64,000 nucleotides of DNA, taken from assembly GCA_963825765.1 (NCBI GenBank), contig CAWGUU010000023.1:7806-71805 (forward strand), given 5' to 3'. Below the pieces are notes generated by a model that saw only the letters and a list, made by a program, of their open reading frames with translations, was not told the DNA's origin and did no database searches. Positions 27,269-34,940 of the stretch are shown here, in pieces; position 1 is the stretch's first letter; the number at the start of each line of letters is the position of its first letter. The position numbers and the translations under genes were made by a program. The stretch comes from CAWGUU01 sp963825765 (lineage in GTDB: Bacteria; Actinomycetota; Acidimicrobiia; Acidimicrobiales; AC-14).

Positions 27269-28219
27269 ATGCCCGACAAGCAGGTCAGCATTCAACGAGC
27301 GTGGCGGACCAACGGTGACAGCCCCGGGCGGCCGATCATGCTCGCCATCGCCGGAGACAGCGCGGCAGGGAAGACCACCATCACCAAGGGCATCGTCAAC
27401 GCCCTGGGGCCCGACCGCATCACGTCGATCTGTGTCGACGACTACCACAAGTTCGACCGGATGGAGCGCAAGACCAAGGCGTTCACGCCGCTGCACCCCG
27501 ACTGCAACTACGTCGACATCATGGAGCAGCACCTCCAGCTGCTGGCCCTGGGCAATCCCATCCTCAAGCCGGTCTACAACCACAAGGACGGCACCCTGGC
27601 CCGGCCGGTGCTGGTCGAGCCTCGCGAGTTCGTGATCATCGAGGGGCTGCTCCCCCTGTTCACCAAGCTGTCCCGTGCCTGCTTCGACGTGTCGGTCTAC
27701 CTCGACCCGCCCGAGCCGATCCGCTACGAGTGGAAGATCAACCGGGACACCCAGAAGCGCGGGTACACCGAGGAAGCCGTCCGCCAGGACCTGGAGAAGA
27801 GGGAGCCGGAGTCGGCCGCCTTCATCCGTCCCCAGCGGTCGATGGCCGACATCGTCATGCGGTTCGACCGTATCGCCGGCCGTGACAAGCCGGGCGACCC
27901 GCTGTCGGCCAGCCTCCTGCTCCGGCCCACGATCGCCCACCCCGACCTGAACAACATCCTCACCGAGGACCACCGGTCGGCCATGCACCTCAAGCTGATG
28001 CGCGACGACGACGGCAAGCCGGTCGACGCCCTGCACATCCACTCCTACGCCGACCGCGAGATCACCCGCGACGTCGAAGAGGCGATCTGGAAGGACCTCG
28101 GGGTCGACGACCCCATCCCGGACTCGCTCGGCGTCATCGACGAGGGTGTCCGCAGCGAGCCGCTGGCCATATCCCAGCTGATCCTGCTCTACCACCTGTT
28201 CCAGGCCCAACAAGGGTAA
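27269..28219 (+). CDS. prk: Phosphoribulokinase
   Basis: The product has 316 residues. Walker A is AGDSAAGKTT (28-37), followed by VDDYHKFDR with the catalytic Asp and FVIIEGLLPL (Walker B-like). YLDPPEPIRYEWKINRDTQKRGYT and AAFIRPQRSMADIV match the plant/cyanobacterial (class II) kinases more than the proteobacterial octameric class. It phosphorylates ribulose 5-phosphate to RuBP, the substrate of the CbbLS enzyme encoded 4.4 kb away. The ATG at 27269 has only weak ribosome-site purines. Confidence 0.93.
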   Translation: MPDKQVSIQRAWRTNGDSPGRPIMLAIAGDSAAGKTTITKGIVNALGPDRITSICVDDYHKFDRMERKTKAFTPLHPDCNYVDIMEQHLQLLALGNPILKPVYNHKDGTLARPVLVEPREFVIIEGLLPLFTKLSRACFDVSVYLDPPEPIRYEWKINRDTQKRGYTEEAVRQDLEKREPESAAFIRPQRSMADIVMRFDRIAGRDKPGDPLSASLLLRPTIAHPDLNNILTEDHRSAMHLKLMRDDDGKPVDALHIHSYADREITRDVEEAIWKDLGVDDPIPDSLGVIDEGVRSEPLAISQLILLYHLFQAQQG

Positions 28220-28256
28220 GGCCAGCAAAGGCTGACGCGGGAGGGGCCGCTCGCCG

Positions 28257-28745
28257 TCAGCGGTCCAGCACCCGGCGGGGCAGGCGCCCGGTGCGGAGCA
28301 GTTGGCTGCGGACCGCCTTGTCGCCGAGGCCCACGCGGTGGCACCACCAGCCCAGGGCCACGGCCCCGACCAGCTCTTTCACGACGATCACCGCCGGCGC
28401 GGCGTCGAGGGCCGGGAGTCCTCCGTCGAGGTCCCAGCCGAAGGCCGGCCACCAGAAGGTGGCGGTACGGGCCCACATGCCGTCGACCAGCAGGTGCAGG
28501 AACATGCCGATGGGGAGGGCGAGCAGGCGACGCCGGGCGTCGCGGTGGCCGCGGGTGGCCAGCATGACGACCACCAGCACGGCCACGCTGGCGACGAGGG
28601 TGTGGGCCACCCGGGCGCCGCCGAACGGAGCGTCCACAAGGTCGGGTAGCAGCACCCCCACCACCAGCAGGCGGTAGTCGAGGGCCGGGTCCCGGAAGAT
28701 GGCCCAGGCCAGCACCAGGGCCGCGCCGACAGGCCAGAGGATCAT
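28257..28745 (-). CDS. Small membrane protein with HLLVDGMW motif
   Basis: The product has 162 residues and four hydrophobic helices. LLPDLVDAPFGGARVAHTLV and IGMFLHLLVDGMWAR carry acidic/His residues at helix ends, in the pattern of membrane-bound metal-dependent hydrolase-like (YdjM/DUF457) proteins; the assignment is tentative. Its first seven codons (MILWPVG) are part of a 23-bp unit duplicated six times upstream, so the start codon is the last of a series of start codons. It probably shares a transcript with the zinc-ribbon gene upstream. Confidence 0.65.
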   Translation of the reverse strand: MILWPVGAALVLAWAIFRDPALDYRLLVVGVLLPDLVDAPFGGARVAHTLVASVAVLVVVMLATRGHRDARRRLLALPIGMFLHLLVDGMWARTATFWWPAFGWDLDGGLPALDAAPAVIVVKELVGAVALGWWCHRVGLGDKAVRSQLLRTGRLPRRVLDR

Positions 28746-28862
28746 GGGCCGACAGGCCAGAGGATCATGGGCCGACAGGCCAGAGGATCATGGGCCGACA
28801 GGCCAGAGGATCATGGGCCGACAGGCCAGAGGATCACGGGCCGACAGGCCAGAGGATCACGG
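28725..28862 (-). repeat. Six 23-bp tandem repeats forming a chain of minicistrons
   Basis: Exact period 23: units begin at 28725, 28748, 28771, 28794, 28817 and 28840. All are identical except that the last two carry C instead of T in the start codon (GTG instead of ATG when read on the minus strand). On the minus strand each of the first five units to be read codes [M/V]ILWPVGP and then TGA, and that TGA overlaps the start codon of the next unit (GTGA or ATGA). The final unit runs on into the 162-residue membrane protein. AGGGGGG lies only before the first-read unit. Confidence 0.9.
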
Positions 28863-28883
28863 GCCCCCCTGGCTCGCGTGACC

Positions 28884-29606
28884 TCACCGCACGAGGATGC
28901 GACCGCACTGCTCGCAGCACAGCAGGGCGTCGGGCGGCTGGCGCCGGAGAGCGTCGAGCTCGCTGGCCGACAGGCTGAGGTGGCAGCCGCCGCACCGCCC
29001 GTTGACGAGAGGGGCGGCACCGATGCCCCCGAGTCTCACCCGCAGCCTGTCGTACTCTGCCGTGACGCCGTCGGGCAGCCCGTCGCCGGCCTTGGAACGG
29101 GCGTCCACCTCGGCCGCCAGCTCGACGTCGATCTCGCCCTGGGCGGCCGCCACCAGCCCCTCGACCTTCGCCGCCTCTTCGAAGGCCCGCTCCTGCTCCG
29201 CCAGCAGGGCGGCGATCCCCGCGTCCAGCGGCTCCCGCTCGTCGAGGACCTCGAGCACGCGTTCCTCCAGGTCGCCCTTGCGCCGCCGAAGGGCGTCGAC
29301 CTCGGCCTGCAGGGCCTGCAGCTCCCGGATGATGCTCACCGCGCCCGAGTACAGCCGGGCCTGGTCCTCGGCCAGCTTGGACTCCACCATCGCCAACTCG
29401 TGCTCGAGGGCGGCCTGGCGGCGGCCCACCTCGTCCAGCACGGCCCCGGCGTCGACCAGCTCGACCTCCAGCTCCGCCATGCGTCGCTGGAGCGACGCCA
29501 GACGCTCCAACTCGGGCAGCGTCTGGCGGCGGTGCCGGAGCTGGTCGATGGTGGTGTCGTGCTCCTGTACCCGCAGGAGCTGCTCGAAGATGCCCGTGGC
29601 CGTCAA
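28884..29606 (-). CDS. Coiled-coil protein with C4 zinc ribbon
   Basis: The product has 240 residues. A long antiparallel coiled coil (residues 5-185, for example LERLASLQRRMAELEVEL) is followed by a zinc ribbon GRCGGCHLSLSAS ... CCEQCGRILV. This is the widespread actinobacterial zf-RING_7/CT398-like family, thought to bind nucleic acid or protein partners. The TTG start at 29606 overlaps the TGA of the penicillin-binding protein gene (TTGA), so both are co-translated. Its own TGA is followed within 25 nt by the minicistron array. Confidence 0.8.
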   Translation of the reverse strand: MTATGIFEQLLRVQEHDTTIDQLRHRRQTLPELERLASLQRRMAELEVELVDAGAVLDEVGRRQAALEHELAMVESKLAEDQARLYSGAVSIIRELQALQAEVDALRRRKGDLEERVLEVLDEREPLDAGIAALLAEQERAFEEAAKVEGLVAAAQGEIDVELAAEVDARSKAGDGLPDGVTAEYDRLRVRLGGIGAAPLVNGRCGGCHLSLSASELDALRRQPPDALLCCEQCGRILVR

Positions 29607-31798
29607 CCCGGTCGGCTGCGATTGCGAGCCTGGTCGATGAGCTCCTGGATCTCGGGCGGCAGACTCGGCGAGGGGCCGTTCCTACCACCGCCCGTGGCCG
29701 GCGGCTCCGGCGGGGCCGGCGCGGGGGTTTCGGGCGCGTTGTTGCCGCCGGCGGAGGTTGGCGGCGACTGGGCGTCGGGCGGCTTGTCCGTGGGCGGCGT
29801 CTCCGCCTTGATCTCCGAGATCGGCTTCTCCCCCGGCAACCCGAGGAAGCGCGACTCGCCGCGACTCCCCTTGTCCGGCGCCGGGAAGTCGACGACGGGT
29901 TCGCCGGCCAGGGCCTTGCGGTAGAACGACCCGACGATCTGCGCCGGGTAGGTGCCGCCGAACACCGTGACCCCGTTGACGTTGCGCATGGACACGTCGG
30001 CCTCGGGCGCCCCCATCCACACTGCGGTCACAAGGGTGGGTGTGTAGCCGATGAACCAGGCATTCGTGTTGTTGTCGGTGGAGCCGGTCTTGCCCGCCAC
30101 CTGCCAGCCCGGCACCCCGGCGGCCCGGCCGGTGCCCCGCGAGACGACCTGGGTCAGCACCTGGTTCACCAGTCTGGCGTTCTGCGACGAGATGGCCCGC
30201 TCGTTGGTGGGGGTCGACTTGAAGATCTCCTTGCCGTCCCGGTCGAGGATCCTGTCGATGACGTAGGGCGGGTGGTGCTCGCCGTCGGCGGCGAGGGTTG
30301 AATAGGCGCTCGCCATCTGCAGCGGGGTGACGCCTCCGGATCCCAGGGTGATGGACAGGACGTTGGGCAGCTCGTTGGTGACGCCCATGCGGTGGGCGAC
30401 GTCGATGACCTTCTCCGGTCCGATCAGCTTCACCAGCCGGGCGTAGGCGCAGTTCACGGAGCTCACCGTTGCGTCGGTGAGGCTGAGCGTGCCCCCGCCC
30501 TGGCCCTCGACGTTGTCGGGGGTCCACACCGGCGGGTTGCTCCCGGGATTGGGGATGGCGCAGGGAGCGGTGCCGAGGATCGTGTCGTTCGGCGACATGC
30601 CCGCCTCCATCGCCGCCACCAGCGTGAATGGCTTGAACGACGAGCCCGTCTGGCGGCCTGCGGTGTCTGTGACCAGGTTGAACTTGGTCTGGTCGAAGTC
30701 ACGGCCACCGACGAGGGCCTTGACCGCCCCCGTGGTGGGTTCGACCGTCACCAGGGCGGCGGTGAACCGGCCCTGGGAGTCGGGCAGGATCGAAGCCACG
30801 CTTTCCTCGGCCATCTCCTGCAGCCGGGGGTCGAGGGTGGTGTGGATGGCCAGGCCCCCGTGGAACACCGCTGTGTACCGCTCGCTGTCGGTGGCCCCGA
30901 GGCGGGTGTCGCTCAGCAGGCGCTGCTTCACGTACTCGGTGAAGTAGTCGCTGCCCGGCGCCGGGCCCTCCCGGGGTGGCGGCTGAATGGGCATGGGCTC
31001 GACCTTGCCCTCCTCGGCCTGGGCCGGCGTGACGTGGCCCAACTCGACCATGTGGTCGAGGATGGCGTCGCGGCGGTCCTGGGCGATCTGCGGCTTGACG
31101 TAGGGGTTGGCGAAGACGGGATTCCGGATGAGACCGGCCAGGAGCGCGCCCTGGGCGAGTGTGAGGTGTTGCACGTCGGTCTGGAAGTAGCGCTCGGCGG
31201 CCGCCTGGATGCCGTAGGCGTGGTTGCCGAAATAGACGGTGTTGAGGTAGCGATCGAGGATCTCGTCCTTGGTCATCTGGTTCTCGAGGCGGATGGCCAG
31301 CGCCGCCTCTTTGATCTTGCGGTTCACGTCCTGCTTGGAGGTGAGGAGCACGATCTTGACCAGCTGCTGGGTGATGGTGGACCCACCCTCGGAGACCTCC
31401 CCCTGCTGCAGGTTGGTGACCATGGCCCGCGCCATGGCCTGGAGGTCGAGCGGGCCGTGCTCGTAGAAGCGCTCGTCCTCGGTGTCGAGCACCGCCCTGA
31501 CCACGTGGTCGGGTACCTGGTCGAGCGCTACCGGGACGCGGTACTCCTCGTCGTGGAAGATGTCGATCACCGAGCCGTCGGCGGCATAGACCACCGACCG
31601 GGTGGCGAGCGGGCCGAGCTCCACTGCTTCCGCGCCCTGCCCCACGCTTCCGGCGCTGAAGAAGATGGCGGCCTCGTGGGCCAGGAGCATGCATCCGACG
31701 CCGAAAATCGCGCCGGCGACGACCAGCACGCTGGCCCACCGCAAGAACCGCCCGCCTATCCGCTGGTCGGCTATGCCCTGATCAGGACCGCGTGCCAT
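29603..31798 (-). CDS. Class A penicillin-binding protein (glycosyltransferase/transpeptidase)
   Basis: The product has 731 residues from the ATG at 31798 (GAGGTGGG upstream); a GTG at 31822 is an alternative. One N-terminal membrane helix (about 20-42) is followed by a GT51 domain with EDERFYEHGP (about 108), GGSTITQQLVK and RKIKEAALAIRLE. The transpeptidase has SxxK in TGSSFKPF (about 384-391), SVN in SSVNCAYA and KTG in AGKTGSTDNN. The C-terminal ~60 residues are Pro-rich. It polymerises and cross-links peptidoglycan outside the membrane. Confidence 0.93.
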   Translation of the reverse strand: MARGPDQGIADQRIGGRFLRWASVLVVAGAIFGVGCMLLAHEAAIFFSAGSVGQGAEAVELGPLATRSVVYAADGSVIDIFHDEEYRVPVALDQVPDHVVRAVLDTEDERFYEHGPLDLQAMARAMVTNLQQGEVSEGGSTITQQLVKIVLLTSKQDVNRKIKEAALAIRLENQMTKDEILDRYLNTVYFGNHAYGIQAAAERYFQTDVQHLTLAQGALLAGLIRNPVFANPYVKPQIAQDRRDAILDHMVELGHVTPAQAEEGKVEPMPIQPPPREGPAPGSDYFTEYVKQRLLSDTRLGATDSERYTAVFHGGLAIHTTLDPRLQEMAEESVASILPDSQGRFTAALVTVEPTTGAVKALVGGRDFDQTKFNLVTDTAGRQTGSSFKPFTLVAAMEAGMSPNDTILGTAPCAIPNPGSNPPVWTPDNVEGQGGGTLSLTDATVSSVNCAYARLVKLIGPEKVIDVAHRMGVTNELPNVLSITLGSGGVTPLQMASAYSTLAADGEHHPPYVIDRILDRDGKEIFKSTPTNERAISSQNARLVNQVLTQVVSRGTGRAAGVPGWQVAGKTGSTDNNTNAWFIGYTPTLVTAVWMGAPEADVSMRNVNGVTVFGGTYPAQIVGSFYRKALAGEPVVDFPAPDKGSRGESRFLGLPGEKPISEIKAETPPTDKPPDAQSPPTSAGGNNAPETPAPAPPEPPATGGGRNGPSPSLPPEIQELIDQARNRSRPG

Positions 31799-31912
31799 TC
31801 CCGCCCACCTCGGCAATCCCACGCACGATGCGAACCTACTTCCCCGTCATGCCAAGGACTATTCAGTGCAGTGCGATCGAGGTTTCCGGGGGTTTCCCGG
31901 CCCCCTCCTGCG

Positions 31913-32101
31913 TCAGCCCCACTCCTCGCCCAGCATGGCCTCGAGGCGCTCCTTGCGGCGGGGCTTCTCGGCCTTCGGCGTCTGCTTGGCCCGGCAGCGG
32001 CCGGACAGGCCGTGGAGCCACAGGGCCGTCTTGGCGTCGTCGTCGGGCTCGGCCTGCACGCGGGCGTAACACTCAGGGCAGCGAAAGGTCTTCGGTGTCA
32101 T
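31913..32101 (-). CDS. Small zinc-ribbon-like basic protein
   Basis: The product has 62 residues from the ATG at 32101; a TTG at 32140 would add 13. MTPKTFRCPECYARVQAEPDD has the CPEC half of a zinc ribbon, a later cysteine sits in SGRCRAK, and the tail is basic (KAEKPRRKERLE). Only three cysteines are present, so zinc binding would need a histidine (WLHG) or a partner. It is probably a nucleic-acid-binding protein of unknown role. Confidence 0.5.
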   Translation of the reverse strand: MTPKTFRCPECYARVQAEPDDDAKTALWLHGLSGRCRAKQTPKAEKPRRKERLEAMLGEEWG

Positions 32102-32165
32102 CCGTCTCTTTTCAGCAACTCCCACTGGCCCTTTCGACAACCTCTACAAGTCCCTTCGTCCCCAC

Positions 32166-32260
32166 CTATCCACAAGGATACGCCTCCACGAGGACAAGCG
32201 TCGGCGGGTAGTGGCGGTCGGGCTGGCGGCCTCGGTGGGGCTCTCATAAGCTGTGGACAA
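32166..32260. promoter_or_regulatory. Two DnaA-box-like sequences upstream of the SepX-like gene
   Basis: CTATCCACA at 32166-32174 (one mismatch to TTATCCACA) and TGTGGACAA at 32252-32260 (reverse complement TTGTCCACA, the form preferred in GC-rich actinobacteria) lie in the 209 bases between the small zinc protein and the SepX-like gene. Only two boxes are seen, with no AT-rich unwinding region, so this is not an origin. DnaA-linked regulation is possible. Confidence 0.35.
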
Positions 32261-32310
32261 GTCTCACGGATTCGGGGGGGTCACGTGGCGCCAGGGAGCG
32301 AGCGACGGAG

Positions 32311-32832
32311 ATGACGACGGACGCATTCCTGGTGGCCGCGCTCTTCGGGTTCATCTGGGCGGCGGTGCTCATCCCTCCGGTCGCCAACGCCCGCGCCGCC
32401 CGCCGGGCCGAGTTCCTGGGCAGCATCCGGCCGGGTGAGGACGACGGATTCGAGGCGGAGCGGCGAACCTCGGCGCCGTTGAGCCCCAAGGCCCGGCGCC
32501 GGCACATCCTGGGCGGCCTCCTGGTGGCCATGGCGGCGACGCTGTTCCTGGGGATGCTCCCGACGTTCCGGCTGGTGCTGGTCGTGCACCTCCTGCTGGT
32601 GGACTCGTTCCTCGCCTACGTCGGCTTCCTGGTCCTGCTGCGCGACCGCGAGGCGCGGGGTGCCCAGGCGGTCGTCGACGGGCCCCCGGTGCCCGACCGG
32701 GTGCCAAGCCGGGTGCCCAGCCGGGTGACCGAGGAGCAGGTCCGACGCGACGCCCAGCCGGTGCCGTCGTTCGGGAACGTCGTCGTCGCCGCGCCCCGCG
32801 CCGTGATGGCCGACCTGGCCACCTCAGCCTGA
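32311..32832 (+). CDS. SepX/GlpR-like divisome membrane protein
   Basis: The product has 173 residues. An N-terminal helix (AFLVAALFGFIWAAVLIPPV) is followed by a charged stretch, then a helical pair (HILGGLLVAMAATLFLGML, LVLVVHLLLVDSFLAYVGFLVLL) and a disordered tail with repeated VPSRVPSRV. This layout matches actinobacterial SepX/GlpR, a membrane partner of FtsZ-linked SepF and of the gephyrin-like Glp protein. The molybdate genes nearby are notable because Glp is related to the molybdenum-cofactor enzyme MoeA. The assignment is by architecture, not a full alignment. Confidence 0.55.
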   Translation: MTTDAFLVAALFGFIWAAVLIPPVANARAARRAEFLGSIRPGEDDGFEAERRTSAPLSPKARRRHILGGLLVAMAATLFLGMLPTFRLVLVVHLLLVDSFLAYVGFLVLLRDREARGAQAVVDGPPVPDRVPSRVPSRVTEEQVRRDAQPVPSFGNVVVAAPRAVMADLATSA

Positions 32833-32853
32833 CCGGCCCCCAGCGCCTGCCGG

Positions 32854-32901
32854 CCTTTGGGTGACTTCGCCTTTGGGTGACTTCGCCTTTGGGTGACTTT
32901 G
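32854..32901. repeat. Three 16-bp tandem repeats
   Basis: CCTTTGGGTGACTTCG is repeated three times without spacers (32854, 32870, 32886; the third copy has TTTG at its end). It lies between the SepX-like gene and the Mop-domain regulator. The period is 16, unlike the two start-codon arrays, and no gene starts in it. Confidence 0.85.
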
Positions 32902-32971
32902 CCGCCGCCTGAGCGAGGCAGAGTCGGCTGCCACCTCGTATCTGCACGGCTCTGAGCTACGTTTGGCTCGT

Positions 32972-33382
32972 ATGAGCGAGCCATACCGACTGAGCCAGGT
33001 CGCCGAGCTGCTCGGGGTCAGCGTCGACACCGTCCGGCGGTGGTCGGACCAGGGGCGCTTCGGGAGCAGCCGTACCGAGGCCGGCCACCGCCTCATCGAC
33101 GGTGCCGACCTGGCCCGGTTCATCGCCGAACGGGCCGCGGCGGTGGAGGAGCCCGACGACGTCACCGTTGCCAACTCCGCCCGCAACCGGTTCCCCGGCG
33201 TCGTCACACGGGTGGTCAAGGACGGTGTGGTGGCCCAGGTCGAGATCCAGGCCGGGCCCCACCGGGTGGTGTCGCTGATGACCAGGGAGGCGGCCGACGA
33301 GCTGGCCCTCGCCCCGGGTGTGCTGGCCGTCGCCGCGGTCAAGGCCACCAACGTCACCGTCGAGCTGCACCGACCGAGGTGA
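32972..33382 (+). CDS. Helix-turn-helix regulator with molybdate-binding Mop/TOBE domain
   Basis: The product has 136 residues. Residues 3-55 are a MerR/excisionase-type helix-turn-helix (YRLSQVAELLGVSVDTVRRW ... AGHRLIDGADLARFI). Residues 70-135 are a Mop domain (NRFPGVVTRVVKDGVVAQVEI, then VVSLMTREAADEL and VKATNVTVEL), which binds oxyanions such as molybdate. It probably represses or tunes the transport operon in response to molybdate. Its TGA overlaps the GTG of modA, so regulator and transporter are made together. Confidence 0.85.
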   Translation: MSEPYRLSQVAELLGVSVDTVRRWSDQGRFGSSRTEAGHRLIDGADLARFIAERAAAVEEPDDVTVANSARNRFPGVVTRVVKDGVVAQVEIQAGPHRVVSLMTREAADELALAPGVLAVAAVKATNVTVELHRPR

Positions 33383-34146
33383 GGCAGCGGATGGCGGTGG
33401 CCGGGGCGGTGCTGGCGCTGGTCGCGACCACCTGTGTGGGTTGCGGCGGCGGCGGCGGCAACGGCGATGGGGGCTCCCACACCCTCACGGTGCTGGCCGC
33501 CGCCTCGCTGACCGAGTCCTTCACCGAGCTGGCCACGACGTTCGAGGCCACCCACCCCGGCGTCGAGGTCACGTTCAACTTCGCCGGGTCCACCGCCCTG
33601 GCCCGGCAACTCGCCGAGGGGGCGCCCGGCGACGTCCTGGCCACCGCCGACCAGCCGAGCATGCAGGGCGCGGCCGCCGCCGGGACGGTCGGCGACCCGG
33701 TGGTCTTCGCCCGCAACCGGCTCGAGATCGTCGTGGCCGAAGGCAACCCGAAGGCCATCCGGACCCCGGCCGACCTGGCCCGGGCCGGCGTCGTGATGGT
33801 GCTGTGCGCCCCCGAGGTGCCCTGCGGGAGGTCGGCGGCCCAGGTCCTGGACCGGTCGGGGGTCGATCCGAAGCCCGCCTCGCTGGAGGAGAACGTGAAG
33901 GCCGTCCTGTCCCGCGTCAGCCTCGGCGAGGCCGACGCCGGCATCGTCTACGTCACCGACGTCCGCGCCGCCGGGTCGTCGGTGGAAGGCGTCCCCATCC
34001 CGGACGAGGCCAATGTCGTGGTCGACTACCCGATCGCCAGGGCCCTCCAGGCGGCCGACCCCGACGGTGCGGGAGCGTGGATCGAACTGGTGCTGTCCCC
34101 CGAGGGCCGGCGCATCCTCGCCGATTTCGGCTTCGCGGCCCCGTGA
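33379..34146 (+). CDS. modA: Molybdate-binding lipoprotein
   Basis: The product has 255 residues from the GTG of a GTGA overlap at 33379, which supplies the basic N-terminus VRQR; an ATG at 33391 would lose it. The lipobox region is TTCVGCGGGG. The fold shows LTVLAAASLTESF, VTFNFAGSTALARQL, GAPGDVLATADQ and SLGEADAGIVYVTDV, the ModA pattern whose Ser/Ala loops hold molybdate or tungstate. It is the first transporter gene of the operon. Confidence 0.9.
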   Translation: MRQRMAVAGAVLALVATTCVGCGGGGGNGDGGSHTLTVLAAASLTESFTELATTFEATHPGVEVTFNFAGSTALARQLAEGAPGDVLATADQPSMQGAAAAGTVGDPVVFARNRLEIVVAEGNPKAIRTPADLARAGVVMVLCAPEVPCGRSAAQVLDRSGVDPKPASLEENVKAVLSRVSLGEADAGIVYVTDVRAAGSSVEGVPIPDEANVVVDYPIARALQAADPDGAGAWIELVLSPEGRRILADFGFAAP

Positions 34147-34940
34147 CCCGGCGGACGCGCCCTCCCCTGCCCTTTCTCGTGCTGGCAGCGGGGGCGGTGG
34201 CCTTCGTGACACTGCCGCTGGTCGCGCTCTTGCTGCGGGCACCCGTCGGGCATCTGGGGCGGGAGCTGGCATCTCCGGCGGTGCGAACCGCGCTGCGGCT
34301 GTCGCTCGTCTGCTCGCTGTCCGCGCTGGCGGTGTCGGTCGTCGTCGGGGTCCCCCTGGCGTGGGTCCTGGCACGGGTCGAGTTCCGCGGCCGGCGCCTG
34401 GTGCGGGCCCTGACGATCCTGCCGATGGTCTTCCCGCCGGTGGTCGGCGGCGTGGCCCTGCTCATGGCCTTCGGCCGGTCGGGTGTGCTCGGAGGGCCGC
34501 TCGCCGACTGGTTCGGCATCCGCCTGCCATTCACCACGACCGGCGCGGTGCTGGCGGAGGCGTTCGTGGCCATGCCCTTCCTCGTCGTCACCGCCGAGGC
34601 CGCATTCCGGTCGATGGACCGCCGCTACGAGGACGCCGCCCGCACCCTGGGCGCCGGCCGCTGGACCGTGCTGTGGCGGGTCACCCTGCCCCTGGCCCGT
34701 CCCGGCCTGGTGGCTGGTGCCGTGCTGTGCTGGGCGCGGGCGCTGGGAGAGTTCGGGGCGACCATCACCTTCGCCGGCAACACGCCGGGCCGCACCCAGA
34801 CGATCCCGTTGCAGGTGTACCTGCTCATCGAGTCGGGCCGGCTGGACTCGGCCCTCGTCCTCAGCCTCGTCATGGTCGTCGTCTCGGTTGCCGTCCTGGT
34901 CGGCCTTCAGGACCGGTGGCTGGGGACGGTGCGGCACTGA
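34143..34940 (+). CDS. modB: Molybdate ABC transporter permease
   Basis: The product has 265 residues with five to six membrane helices. The cytoplasmic EAA loop reads YEDAARTLGAGRWTVLWRVTLPLARPG, and ALGEFGATITFAGNTPGRTQT is the hallmark of ModB. The GTG at 34143 overlaps the modA TGA. It forms the channel for molybdate with the adjacent ATPase. Confidence 0.92.
   Translation: MTRRTRPPLPFLVLAAGAVAFVTLPLVALLLRAPVGHLGRELASPAVRTALRLSLVCSLSALAVSVVVGVPLAWVLARVEFRGRRLVRALTILPMVFPPVVGGVALLMAFGRSGVLGGPLADWFGIRLPFTTTGAVLAEAFVAMPFLVVTAEAAFRSMDRRYEDAARTLGAGRWTVLWRVTLPLARPGLVAGAVLCWARALGEFGATITFAGNTPGRTQTIPLQVYLLIESGRLDSALVLSLVMVVVSVAVLVGLQDRWLGTVRH

Noticed and set aside
28725..28862. Possible CRISPR array
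   Set aside because: The 23-bp units are directly adjacent with no spacers, and no cas genes are present.
32166..32260. Replication origin
   Set aside because: Only two DnaA-like boxes, no dnaA/dnaN nearby and no AT-rich unwinding segment.
32854..32901. Third start-codon minicistron array
   Set aside because: The 16-bp period is 1 mod 3, there are no stop/start overlaps, and no gene starts within it.
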